Source of the DNA: Hymenobacter swuensis DY53
Lineage (GTDB): Bacteria > Bacteroidota > Bacteroidia > Cytophagales > Hymenobacteraceae
Length of the DNA stretch: 41,562 nt
Reading direction: 5' to 3'
Assembly: GCF_000576555.1 (NCBI RefSeq)
Contig: NZ_CP007143.1
Location: 1 to 41,562, forward strand
The translations under genes and the position numbers were made by a program. The notes under the pieces are model-generated. The model did not search any database. It was not told the origin of the DNA and saw only the letters and a list, made by a program, of their open reading frames with translations. This document shows, piece by piece, positions 31,172 to 38,889 of this stretch (its first letter is position 1; each line of letters begins with the position of its first letter).

Positions 31172-32872
31172 CTATTTCTTGAACATAGATGCTTTCTTTT
31201 CGTAAGCTTGGATAATAAATATCTTTTGCGTAGAATCTCCTAGCATTCTAATTCTTTGTTCAAATTCGTTGCATTTTTGTTCCCATTGGTCTGCTGAATT
31301 GACCTTCTCAATTTCGTCTGATAACGCTATTATATCATTGAATGAACGTTTCGCAATTTGTTGTTCAAAATGGTCAACTTCTGATGAAACTTGCTGGAAA
31401 ACCTCATCGATGACATTGTTAAATGTGGCACCGTAAGTCTCTTTTGAAGACCGCTCAAAGCTGACAACTGGACCCTTTCGCTCGAATTTGAATACATTAT
31501 AACCATGAATGTCAGATAGAATGAATGGTGAATGAGTGGTTAAGACGAACTCAATCTTCTTGTTTACAAGGCTTTTGTCAAGCTCATAGAACAGCGTACT
31601 ACGCCAAACCGGATTGAAATGTGTGTCAGGCTCATCTAGCAAGTAGAGCAAATCTCTTGCTGGATATTTCTCATCAAATAATAAGATTCCGCCTACGATA
31701 TGAATGAATTGGTGCTCGCCGTCACTTAGCTTTTCATACTCTGTTCTAACTAGCGGCTCTGTGATAACCAGCTCGATTTTCTCAATACTGAAAATCTTGT
31801 CCAAGGATGCTATCTGAGGAAAGCGTAAAAGCTGGCCTTTGCCTCTTCGCTTGCGCAACGTATTTCTATAGCTGCTTGGAACACATAGTGTATTCAATAA
31901 ATTGAGTTTCGTCAACGCATCAAAGAGTTTTTGCGCTGTTCGGAATTTTTCTTCGAAAAGTTTTTTTGTGGCGTCATTTACAATGAAATCCAAAATATAC
32001 GTATCACCCTTAGGTGACTTGTTTATCTCGGTTATTGAGGCGCAATCCTGTAAAGCTTTTATAAAACTTTTTAGCTCACTGGTTACTTCAACAGCGCCAG
32101 CGCCAGCCATATTGTCTAACTTTATGTTTATTCTGAAGCTGTTCATACGCTTTATGCGCACAGTATCTCTGAAAGATTTTAATTTATTATTAGGTAATAA
32201 TAAAAAGTTTGACACGACAATTGCAGCGTTTGAATCATAGTTTAGTAGCAATAGGTTAGGAGAGGGAATTTTTTCATTTTCCGTCAAATTACTTGGAATG
32301 GATGGCTCAACTTCTATTTGGTCTTCTTCCCTAGCTGCTTTTGCCACCTGTCGAGCATAATAATCCTGTAAGTCAACAAAAGGAAGCGTCAAAAGGTCAT
32401 TAAGGCCAGAAGTATAGGCAATGACTAGGGGAATATATTTTCTCGCCTCTTCAAGAGGAATTATTACATTTTCCAAACTATTGAACAAATCGTGCACCTG
32501 TTCTTTCTTGTAGAATAAGATGTTTTTCTTATCATTTTCATTTCTAGATATCGTAACTTCATGCTCTTTGCCTTCAACCGTTATTTTGTACCTTATTTCA
32601 AAAAGCACGTAATCCTGCTTTTTGTTGTCGGCATATGCAAAATAATTTGGCTTAAAATGCTTGTATAGTCTATTTTCGCTTAAAAAATATTCCTCTACTT
32701 CAAAGAATATATCTGCGATAAGTTCGAGAAAATTAGACTTGCCGCTGCCATTCAGCCCGACAAGGCCAATAGGGTCTAAGTTTTCCTTTAGTAGTTTATG
32801 CTTTGGGAAAGCTTGCTCAAATGGTTCTAAGCTCCTATAGCGACTGATAAGCTTCAAGTATTGCAGTTTCAT
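31172..32872 (-). CDS. AAA ATPase (SMC/OLD-like) of a restriction cassette
   Basis: The start at the second Met (32872) leaves 4 bases after hsdS; the longer frame to 32893 overlaps it by 17. Residues 39-46, GLNGSGKS, form Walker A. Residues about 100-380 are a large insertion with helical and beta parts. LSDGEHQFIH is the ABC-type signature, LLYLLDEPDTHFNP is Walker B with the D-loop, and LTTHSPFILSD carries the H-loop. This is the AAA_21/OLD-like ATPase family that also includes Septu PtuA, RloA of Campylobacter hsd loci and similar sensors. It lacks helicase motifs, so it does not replace HsdR as a translocase in the ordinary way. It probably senses foreign DNA or nucleotides and gates the HNH nuclease encoded next. 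Confidence 0.85.
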   Translation of the reverse strand: MKLQYLKLISRYRSLEPFEQAFPKHKLLKENLDPIGLVGLNGSGKSNFLELIADIFFEVEEYFLSENRLYKHFKPNYFAYADNKKQDYVLFEIRYKITVEGKEHEVTISRNENDKKNILFYKKEQVHDLFNSLENVIIPLEEARKYIPLVIAYTSGLNDLLTLPFVDLQDYYARQVAKAAREEDQIEVEPSIPSNLTENEKIPSPNLLLLNYDSNAAIVVSNFLLLPNNKLKSFRDTVRIKRMNSFRINIKLDNMAGAGAVEVTSELKSFIKALQDCASITEINKSPKGDTYILDFIVNDATKKLFEEKFRTAQKLFDALTKLNLLNTLCVPSSYRNTLRKRRGKGQLLRFPQIASLDKIFSIEKIELVITEPLVRTEYEKLSDGEHQFIHIVGGILLFDEKYPARDLLYLLDEPDTHFNPVWRSTLFYELDKSLVNKKIEFVLTTHSPFILSDIHGYNVFKFERKGPVVSFERSSKETYGATFNNVIDEVFQQVSSEVDHFEQQIAKRSFNDIIALSDEIEKVNSADQWEQKCNEFEQRIRMLGDSTQKIFIIQAYEKKASMFKK

Positions 32873-32876
32873 GCCT

Positions 32877-34544
32877 CTATTTATTGAGTGCAAAGTGAAT
32901 ACTTCCGTCTTTAATAACAGATAAAAAGAAAGGTTTTTCTTCCCCTGAATTTAATGGTTCTTGAACTAATTCTTGGAATAGCGAGGAAAAATCATCATAA
33001 TCGAAATTGCGTACATTTCCACTGATCTTAGACCTAAGTTCATCTATGTCACTTCTGTTAAGATGACTTTTTGACTCGTACATTTCTAGTGCAAATTTCT
33101 TAATTTGCTCTTTAATGTCTTCTTGCTCGATGCCTTTCATTGAAGAGATTAACTTAGGTAAGTTTTTAAGCAATAATTTATTCGACTCTCTTATTTCCTT
33201 TGTCAGAATTGTCTCTCTTGCAACCTCTGCTACAATGTCACTGGTGGTTGATTGATGCTGCTGTCTTGAAACAAAATCAGTTTCAAAGGCTGCGTTCAGT
33301 AATGCCTCTTCCGACTGCTTAATATTTCCTTTTGCCTTCTCGTGCTGAGCTTGAGCATCTCGTGCGTAAGCTAGAAGAGCATCGATTCTATCTGCAGCAG
33401 CTACTTGTTTGTGGTAAGAAGGAATAGGGATATTAATACTCTTAATATCCGAGAGGCTAAGTCCAATAATAGCGTCACCACTCTGCTTATCGGTAAGTTG
33501 ACTTTGGCAGTAACTGGACTGCAGGGCATACGCTAAGTACTTGGGATAGTACTCCTTCTTGGGGCGGGCTAGAGCAAGGTGCTGGTTGATGTATGCTTCG
33601 CCAAGATTATCAGGTACTACCGCGATTAGGATTAGCTCACCACTGATAGAAATCAAAAGGTCTCCAGTTTGCACAGCTGTACGCGCTCTATCGACTTCGT
33701 CCGGAAGTTGAACCTTGATAATGTTCTCCAATTCCAGTTGCAACGAGGTCCGGGCCAGATTGCCAATCCGAAGAAAAAAAGCTCCTTCAGGTGCGTAATA
33801 GCGCGACCAGTCTCTTGCTCCACTCGTGACATACTCGAAGATGTCACCTGTACTGGTCAAGTTCGCGTCACTGCCTTCCTGCAGTTCACTAGTAACTGCA
33901 TCCTGCAAAACAGATTGGCGAAAACGGATTAGATGAGCGGCTACTTTCTGTAGCTTATTTTTAGCAAGATTCAGTTCTTTTTCGACTCTCTCTATTTTGG
34001 CAATGATAAGTTCCTGCTCAGCCATAGGCGGAATAGGAACTTCTAATGCAGATTTTAATTCAACAAAGCTTAGGTTTCTTAGAGAAACAGTAGCTTTTTG
34101 GAACGGCTCTAACAGATTGTTTTGGTAAGCATGTTTGAAAAAATAGTATAAGAACTTGGGATGTAAAACGGTTTGGGGGACACGAATGGCGCGAAAAAAA
34201 TTGGAATAGTGTAACGGCTGATCAGATGCATTCAGCGCCTGCTCATCAACTAAGGAAACACGCCCAACTTGTTGTTCTTGTGAACCGCCTGCAATTTCGA
34301 GCAGTATGTCACCGCTGCGAAGGCTTTTGTTGACGAGTACACGCTTCTCGATAGCCCTAGTTGTTGCATACTTGCCTTTATATAGTTGCCAATCAGCTAT
34401 ATCAGTTGCTCTAAATACGCGGCACAAGGTCCACACTTCAGAGTTTGCTAGCTTCCTAGCATCTTTTCCCCAGTCGCCTGCTTTATCCTCTATGAGCAGG
34501 TCGGCGAGCGGTAACTTGTGCCAGTGTGTGGGATATAGCGCCAT
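32877..34544 (-). CDS. hsdS: Type I specificity subunit HsdS with long C-terminal extension
   Basis: The 555-residue protein reads the target sequence of the methyltransferase. Target recognition domain 1 is about residues 5-175, and its end IPIPPMAEQELI-like VPIPPMAEQELI is the family boundary. The first conserved helix region is about 176-220 (KIERVEKELNLAKNKLQKV). TRD2 is 225-380, ending NIPIPSYHKQ, and the second conserved helix is 381-424. HsdS is usually near 400-430 residues; here an extra ~130 residues (425-555) follow, with KNLPKLISSMKGIEQEDIKEQIKKFALEMYE and a closing NFDYDDFSSLFQELVQ. This tail could dock the ATPase-HNH pair. Start ATG overlaps the hsdM stop by one base (TAATG), so the subunits are translationally coupled. 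Confidence 0.9.
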   Translation of the reverse strand: MALYPTHWHKLPLADLLIEDKAGDWGKDARKLANSEVWTLCRVFRATDIADWQLYKGKYATTRAIEKRVLVNKSLRSGDILLEIAGGSQEQQVGRVSLVDEQALNASDQPLHYSNFFRAIRVPQTVLHPKFLYYFFKHAYQNNLLEPFQKATVSLRNLSFVELKSALEVPIPPMAEQELIIAKIERVEKELNLAKNKLQKVAAHLIRFRQSVLQDAVTSELQEGSDANLTSTGDIFEYVTSGARDWSRYYAPEGAFFLRIGNLARTSLQLELENIIKVQLPDEVDRARTAVQTGDLLISISGELILIAVVPDNLGEAYINQHLALARPKKEYYPKYLAYALQSSYCQSQLTDKQSGDAIIGLSLSDIKSINIPIPSYHKQVAAADRIDALLAYARDAQAQHEKAKGNIKQSEEALLNAAFETDFVSRQQHQSTTSDIVAEVARETILTKEIRESNKLLLKNLPKLISSMKGIEQEDIKEQIKKFALEMYESKSHLNRSDIDELRSKISGNVRNFDYDDFSSLFQELVQEPLNSGEEKPFFLSVIKDGSIHFALNK

Positions 34545-35941
34545 TAATTGCCTTCAAGTAAGTCCTTTATTGAGGCGATGATGCTGTTCAAGCTATCCAA
34601 TTCGCTCAAAGTATCTTCAATGTACGTGATGGGTTTTTGCAGTTCTCCGTCATTAATGAGAGAATTGTCTTCTATCCATGAAAAATCTAAACTGTAATTA
34701 TTAGCCGCAATATCAGCTAATGTAAACTTGCGAAACCGTTCAGACTGAGTGCGCTTACCTTTGCCATTGGGGTCAGAACCGTATGCTTCAACGAAGGCAG
34801 CAAAGTGCTGGCCGTAATCCAATGGACGTGATTTCTTAGTGATACCTGGAACATTTGAGCGACTATCGTATACCCATAGCGATTTAGTTCCGCTCCCTTT
34901 CTGTAGGAAGACAACGCAAGCTCTTACGCCGTTTGCATACGGTGTAAAAGTGCCTCTGGGAAGCTTAAGTATAGTGTGAACTCTGCACAGATTCTCCGTA
35001 ATTAGTATTTGCCACACCTCTCGGGCCTTGGCATCTGTCAGAGCGCTGTCAGGAAGGACGATAGCTGCACGGCCGTGCTCGGATAGGACCTCGTAAATAT
35101 GTTGAATAAAGTTTATTTGTATATTACTCGTTTCTACTGGAAAATTTCTTAGTTTGGGTATGCCGATGGATCCACGAGACCCAAACGGAGGGTTGGTAAG
35201 GATGCAGTCGTACTCTTCCCCTAGTAAGTCGCCATCGTAGATAGAGTCTTTAAGGCTAATATTGGCTTCTATGTCGTGCAGGAACATGCTCATTAGTCCT
35301 AGCCGAAAGGGTCTCACCACCAGCTCCTGTCCATAGTAAGCACTGCGTCTAATGTAGTCTTTATCAGCCTGCTTGACTGCACCGCTGTGTAATCTACTCC
35401 ATTCTGCTGCCACTGTTAAAAATCCAGCAGTTCCGCATGCTACATCTGCAATCTTGCTTCGCCGCCCTTCTAGTGGGTTAGGCTGCATTACATTTACAAT
35501 GGCCTGAATGAGAGGACGCGGCGTAAAGAATTGACCAGCTCCTTTCTTACCTTCGTTAGCCGTGCGTTCTAACAGGCCCTCAAAGGCTTCTCCTTGTACA
35601 TCTTTACCCAGTTTTGTCCACCCAATTTCTTCTATCCCTTCGACAATCTTTTTCAGGCTTGCTGCATTTTTAATTTTCGAAATGGGCTCTTGAAAAATTT
35701 GACCTAGTATACCGGGCTCACCACGCAAAATATTAAGAGCTGTGTCATAATAATCAGTTAGAGCCTTACCGCTCAAAGTCAGCATGTCGCGCCAGTGACA
35801 GTCGGCAGGGACTTCAATGGACCCTTCGTCTGCCATTTTTAAAAAGAGAAGGTAAGTTAATTGCTCAACATAATCGGCATAATCCATCCCATCGTGACGG
35901 AGTATGTGGCAGAAATTCCAAAGCTTATTAGTTATATCCAC
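34544..35941 (-). CDS. hsdM: Type I methyltransferase subunit HsdM
   Basis: HsdM is an N6-adenine methyltransferase that works with HsdS to mark host DNA. The N-terminal helical domain (residues 1-125, DITNKLWNFCHILRHDGMDYADYVEQLTYLLFLKM) has the usual HsdM layout. GAGQFFTPRPLI (135-146), motif I DVACGTAGFL (166-175) for S-adenosylmethionine, and the catalytic NPPFG (250-254) are all present. Length (465 aa) is normal and the gene appears intact. It is the first of four leftward genes in an AT-rich cassette with no hsdR within the window. A palindrome overlapping a TAnnTTTG element lies 60-80 bases upstream, probably its promoter and control site. Confidence 0.93.
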   Translation of the reverse strand: MDITNKLWNFCHILRHDGMDYADYVEQLTYLLFLKMADEGSIEVPADCHWRDMLTLSGKALTDYYDTALNILRGEPGILGQIFQEPISKIKNAASLKKIVEGIEEIGWTKLGKDVQGEAFEGLLERTANEGKKGAGQFFTPRPLIQAIVNVMQPNPLEGRRSKIADVACGTAGFLTVAAEWSRLHSGAVKQADKDYIRRSAYYGQELVVRPFRLGLMSMFLHDIEANISLKDSIYDGDLLGEEYDCILTNPPFGSRGSIGIPKLRNFPVETSNIQINFIQHIYEVLSEHGRAAIVLPDSALTDAKAREVWQILITENLCRVHTILKLPRGTFTPYANGVRACVVFLQKGSGTKSLWVYDSRSNVPGITKKSRPLDYGQHFAAFVEAYGSDPNGKGKRTQSERFRKFTLADIAANNYSLDFSWIEDNSLINDGELQKPITYIEDTLSELDSLNSIIASIKDLLEGN

Positions 35942-35999
35942 AAGTGTTGTCAGTTACTTCCCATAAGGGGTACTCGCTTCTTGGCAAGGGTTCTCAGCT

Positions 36000-36021
36000 T
36001 TTGGCCAATAGGCCAAAGGTA
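36000..36021 (-). promoter_or_regulatory. hsdM promoter region with palindrome
   Basis: On the minus strand TACCTTTG (36021-36014) matches the Bacteroidota -7 consensus TAnnTTTG, about 75 bases before the hsdM start. The perfect dyad TTTGGCC-AATA-GGCCAAA (36000-36017) overlaps it, as expected of an operator for a controlling protein. No clear -33 TTG is seen at the right distance. Confidence 0.45.
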
Positions 36022-36072
36022 GGCTTTGCTAGTATATTTAGCCTAAATAATTACCAAACACTAAGTATCAAT

Positions 36073-36270
36073 ATGAGGTGCTCTAGCTAAGCTGGACACT
36101 TTTCGGATGTGGGTTGGAGATGGGTTTGGAAGTAGTCAGGTGAGCGGTAAGCGAGAGCGGAGCGGCGCCGCTCACCGTTATAATAAGCAACGTAGTGCGC
36201 CAGTTCGAGGCGGGCTTCTGCCAAACCGGGGAAGCTACCGCCGTCAAGCAACTCGGTTTTGACACGAGCG
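36073..36270 (-). mobile_element. IS3-family insertion sequence remnant (3-prime end)
   Basis: The minus strand encodes the last ~50 residues of an IS3-type transposase (KTELLDGGSFPGLAEARL, AYYNGERRRSALAYRSPDYF), the conserved end of the integrase core with its Y-x-x-x-R-R-x-S-A-L block. The end of the element is probably TGAGGTG at 36073, then GGACACTTTTCGG, typical of the family from memory. The rest of the element is missing; it joins an unrelated gene near 36270. Confidence 0.7.
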
Positions 36271-36737
36271 TCAGTGGCCAGCTGCAATACCAGCGGGCTC
36301 GTACGCACCGTACTGCCGAACGCATTCGTTACCTGCACACTGCTCATGGAGGTGCGCTCTGTCTCCTGAGGTGCCTGGCCACCGAGGAACTTGAGCAGCT
36401 GAAATAGACCCAGCGTGTGGCCACCATCCCAGAGAATATCCAGGATGCGGCTGAGCGTGCTCGTGTCAGTGCCGGCGAAAAGAGGAGTAGCATCTACTGG
36501 GGTGGTTGTAGTCTGCAGGTCCAGGTTGATCGTTAGGGAGCCCCGCTTGGCGGCCCGAAAGTGCAGGTGCACCGGTGGGTTGTCGTGGCTGAGCCGGTGG
36601 TTGATCTGCTCGACCAGGTTGCTCAGAGCAAGTAAGACTGGGGCTAGGTCACGGGTGTCCATTAGGCCTTCGCGTAGGCTAGGGCCGTCGTAGATTATTT
36701 GAAAGCCAACGCGGGTGTATTGACCTGATTGCTGCAT
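36087..36737 (-). pseudogene. Hypothetical protein fused in frame to IS3 transposase end
   Basis: The 216-residue frame is a chimera. Residues about 1-155 (YTRVGFQIIYDGPSLREGLMDTRDLAPVLLALSNLVEQIN) belong to an uncharacterised family with the pattern GxxLxxxxMxxRDLAPxLLALxxLxE, often plasmid or island encoded. From about residue 157 on, KTELLDGGSFPGLAEARLE, the sequence is the end of an IS3-type transposase, including the YYNGERRRSAL block and a SEKCPA tail. The first family's own C-terminus is lost, so the gene is probably nonfunctional even though the frame remains open. Its intact N-terminal part suggests the fusion is recent, made by an insertion and deletion. It lies between the defence cassette and the first toxin-antitoxin module. 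Confidence 0.65.
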
Positions 36738-36762
36738 ACATCAATTTATTTTTCAGAGAAAT

Positions 36763-36793
36763 TTGGAACGTGGAACGTTACACGTTACATTTG
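36763..36793 (+). promoter_or_regulatory. higBA promoter with 7-bp repeats
   Basis: TTG at 36763-36765, 20 bases, TACATTTG at 36786-36793 form a good Bacteroidota promoter about 70 bases before higB. The spacer contains GGAACGT twice, then TACACGT and TACATTT, four units with a 7-bp period, probably the site where HigA represses the operon. A short overlapping frame (36832-36906) sits between promoter and toxin. Confidence 0.65.
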
Positions 36794-36862
36794 CAAAAGC
36801 ATCGTACATTAGGAGCCTAAAGCAATATCCTATGAGACCGTTATTCTTAACTCAACATTACT

Positions 36863-37141
36863 ATGATTCAATCAGTAAAGGGCAAAGCCCTAAAATTGTA
36901 CTATTATAAGAACGATACATCGAAATTGACAGCGGATCACATCCCTAGAATCAATTCAATACTGTCGCAGTTGAATGCGGCAACGATGTCTGAGCAAATG
37001 AATATGCCAGACAGTGATTATCACCGATTGAAAGGCAAGCTGAAGAACTTTTATTCCGTCAAAGTCAAAGCTAACTGGAAGATCATCTTTCGTTTCAAAG
37101 ATGGCAACGCCTTTGATGTGAAGTACATTGACTACCATTGA
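36863..37141 (+). CDS. higB: HigB-type toxin (RelE superfamily)
   Basis: The 92-residue protein has the HigB signature order: an N-terminal helix (KGKALKLYYYKNDTSKLTADHIPRINSILSQLNAATM), LKGKLKNFYSVKVKANWKIIFRFKDG, ending VKYIDYH. Such toxins cut mRNA on the ribosome, with basic and aromatic residues in the KVKANWKIIFRF strand and a C-terminal Tyr/His doing the work. Length is family-typical. The antitoxin gene follows 29 bases after the stop, the toxin-first order of higBA modules. It would stabilise the element by post-segregational killing or act as a defence switch. The start is the only reasonable Met. Confidence 0.85.
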   Translation: MIQSVKGKALKLYYYKNDTSKLTADHIPRINSILSQLNAATMSEQMNMPDSDYHRLKGKLKNFYSVKVKANWKIIFRFKDGNAFDVKYIDYH

Positions 37142-37170
37142 TCAACACCAATTTTAACCAAAAGGAGTTC

Positions 37171-37509
37171 ATGTTTATGTTCACTCCTTCTCATCCTGGT
37201 GATCTCCTCCGCGAAACCCTCGCTGGACTATACAAGGAGACAGGACAGAGACACACCATAGAAGAAATTGCCGATGGACTTGGCACTACGCGCAAGACAC
37301 TGTCAGCTATCATCAACAAGCGGCAGGGCATCACCCCTGAAATGGCACTGCGATTAGCAGCTGCTTTCCGCAATACTACAGCCGAGTACTGGCTCGATTT
37401 ACAGAAGCTGTATGACCTTTGCCAAGCACGTAGAACAGTCTCTGTTGAGAATGTGCGCGTGTTATGGGACCCTACAGAGCGTAAATCGAACAAAGGCCAA
37501 AAGATATAG
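37171..37509 (+). CDS. higA: HigA-type antitoxin (XRE family)
   Basis: The ATG at 37171 is selected because AAAGGAG lies just before it, an unusually good ribosome-binding site for this group; the TTG at 37138 would overlap higB, and the next ATG at 37177 is also possible. The 112-residue product binds and silences HigB and represses the operon. The helix-turn-helix (about residues 27-60, IEEIADGLGTTRKTLSAIINKRQGITPEMALRLAAAF) and NTTAEYWLDLQKLYDL match the HigA/VapI type. The last residues are basic. The stop codon's final G is the first base of a perfect 76-bp palindrome, which probably ends this operon. Confidence 0.87.
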   Translation: MFMFTPSHPGDLLRETLAGLYKETGQRHTIEEIADGLGTTRKTLSAIINKRQGITPEMALRLAAAFRNTTAEYWLDLQKLYDLCQARRTVSVENVRVLWDPTERKSNKGQKI

Positions 37510-37584
37510 TATCGGCTGATCACTGTAAATAGAAAGCCCCGGCCAATTGGCCGGGGCTTTCTATTTACAGTGATCAGCCGATAC
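37509..37584. repeat. Perfect 76-bp palindrome (terminator-like)
   Basis: Two perfectly complementary 38-base arms (37509-37546 and 37547-37584) meet with no spacer. The core, GCCCCGGCCAATTGGCCGGGGC at the centre, is a member of the recurring terminator hairpin, with AAAG and CTTTC next to it, so it should work in both directions. The extra ~20 outer bases on each side, also perfectly paired, exceed what terminators need. The last base of the higA stop is its first base. Confidence 0.85.
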
Positions 37585-37648
37585 CAAAGAAGCTACTGAA
37601 GCCGTTGTCTTACTCCATTACCTACCGATACTACTAACATCTTTTCCT

Positions 37649-38188
37649 ATGGCTTCTACAGAAGATCAACACGCTACCCATCCTACTCAAGTGCCACACA
37701 ACACTCTACAACTGTTAGTATCAGAGGTTCGAGACGTCAAAATCAATGCTTACTATGGCGAGCCTCGCTTCGATGCGGCTATCCAACCTGTAATGTGTGA
37801 CTTCGACATTGTGCGGGGCGACAATCCTGCACGGTTTTATGTCCGCCTGACGGTGGCCATGCCTAACAGCCGCAAATCGAATACGTGTCTCTCCTTCTCT
37901 ATCAGTTTGGTCACTGAGTTTGAGTGTCGGACAGGCTCAACACCGTTCAACATCCCGGATGTTGAAGAGCAAAAATGGCATTTTTTCTCCAGTGGGCTAG
38001 GTGTTGCCTATGGTGTAGCAAGAGGCTACTTAGTGAATTACCTGGCCCCCACCTATTATAGAAATTACATCCTGCCGATCATAGATTTGCAAGTGCTCTT
38101 CGATCAGAAGTACGCTCCCAAACAGATGCCAGAGGTTCCTACCGCTAACACCCCTGAAGTACCTAAGCGCATTGGGCGTAAGCGCTGA
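37649..38188 (+). CDS. SecB-like protein (chaperone family), copy A
   Basis: The 179-residue protein has a beta-rich core (residues 20-110: FDAAIQPVMCDFDIVRGDNPARFYVRLTVA, TCLSFSISLVTEF) and a C-terminal helix pair FFSSGLGVAYGVARGYLVNY then YILPIIDLQVLF. This follows the SecB order, in which a four-strand sheet is followed by a helix with an x-x-R-G motif and an LAPVN-like LPIID. It is 140 bases past higA and on the same strand, separated by the 76-bp palindrome. SecB-like proteins next to HigBA act as dedicated chaperones for the antitoxin in toxin-antitoxin-chaperone systems, so this gene could play that role. A paralogue lies at 38890-39456. Family assignment rests on layout and is moderate. 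Confidence 0.55.
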   Translation: MASTEDQHATHPTQVPHNTLQLLVSEVRDVKINAYYGEPRFDAAIQPVMCDFDIVRGDNPARFYVRLTVAMPNSRKSNTCLSFSISLVTEFECRTGSTPFNIPDVEEQKWHFFSSGLGVAYGVARGYLVNYLAPTYYRNYILPIIDLQVLFDQKYAPKQMPEVPTANTPEVPKRIGRKR

Positions 38189-38238
38189 TGATCCCAAGTA
38201 CACTGCACGCTGCCGTTTTTAGCTCATCTCACCAGCTT

Positions 38239-38880
38239 CTACAGCTTCTCTGCTGCCTGCTTCACGCGCATCTCTTTATCACGCCGTTGCTTATCGCTCA
38301 TCGGCATACTGGAGAACAGAACAGTAAAATCTGGCTCGTACGCATGAACCGATAGTAAGATGGTCATCGTGTTTCCTGACCACAAATAATCACGATCTTC
38401 CTCCAAATCACTCTCATCATCACTCTCATCATCACTCTGGGGACTATAAGGAATGCCGTACGCTTCCATCAGCACCTTCACCACTTCCTGGGCATTGGTT
38501 GAACCAGTTGCTGTTATGTAGATATTGGCGAGTTGTCCTTTATAAAAGCAATACTGGATCGCCTTCAACCTCGCATTACCTAATATTTTGTTCTCTGCTA
38601 TTTTCTCATAGATGGAAATGCCGTCTCTCGATCCTACAAGTTTTAGGCCCTTGACCTGAGCAACAGGAGTCTCAAAACGTAACCCACGAAAGCCATACCG
38701 CTTGTCCATTTCGGCTGAAAAGCCAGCTAAAGCAGGAGCATCTGCAACAGTATCGACAGTGGCTGTAATGAAGCGCGCAGTATCAGTCAAGAACTTAGGC
38801 TTCTCCGAGGTGAGCCAGTCCTGGGCCTGAGTAGTGGTGGAGAGAAATAAGACCAATCCAAAAGGGTATAGGTATTTCAT
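38239..38880 (-). CDS. Hypothetical exported protein, 213 aa
   Basis: A signal peptide (MKYLYPFGLVLFLSTTTQAQ) opens the protein. Residues about 60-135 form an alpha/beta unit (YGFRGLRFETPVAQVKGLKLVGSRDGISIYEK, ARLKAIQYCFYKGQLANIYITATGS), followed by an acidic repeat DDESDDESDLEEDRD that comes from a short tandem DNA repeat (TCATCACTC units, about 38406-38438). The C-terminus is basic and helical. It lies 9 bases after the SecB-like copy B stop on the same strand, so the two are probably cotranscribed. No function is assigned. Such Bacteroidota lipoprotein-like or periplasmic proteins are often of unknown role. Confidence 0.55.
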   Translation of the reverse strand: MKYLYPFGLVLFLSTTTQAQDWLTSEKPKFLTDTARFITATVDTVADAPALAGFSAEMDKRYGFRGLRFETPVAQVKGLKLVGSRDGISIYEKIAENKILGNARLKAIQYCFYKGQLANIYITATGSTNAQEVVKVLMEAYGIPYSPQSDDESDDESDLEEDRDYLWSGNTMTILLSVHAYEPDFTVLFSSMPMSDKQRRDKEMRVKQAAEKL

Positions 38881-38889
38881 AAGCTGTAA

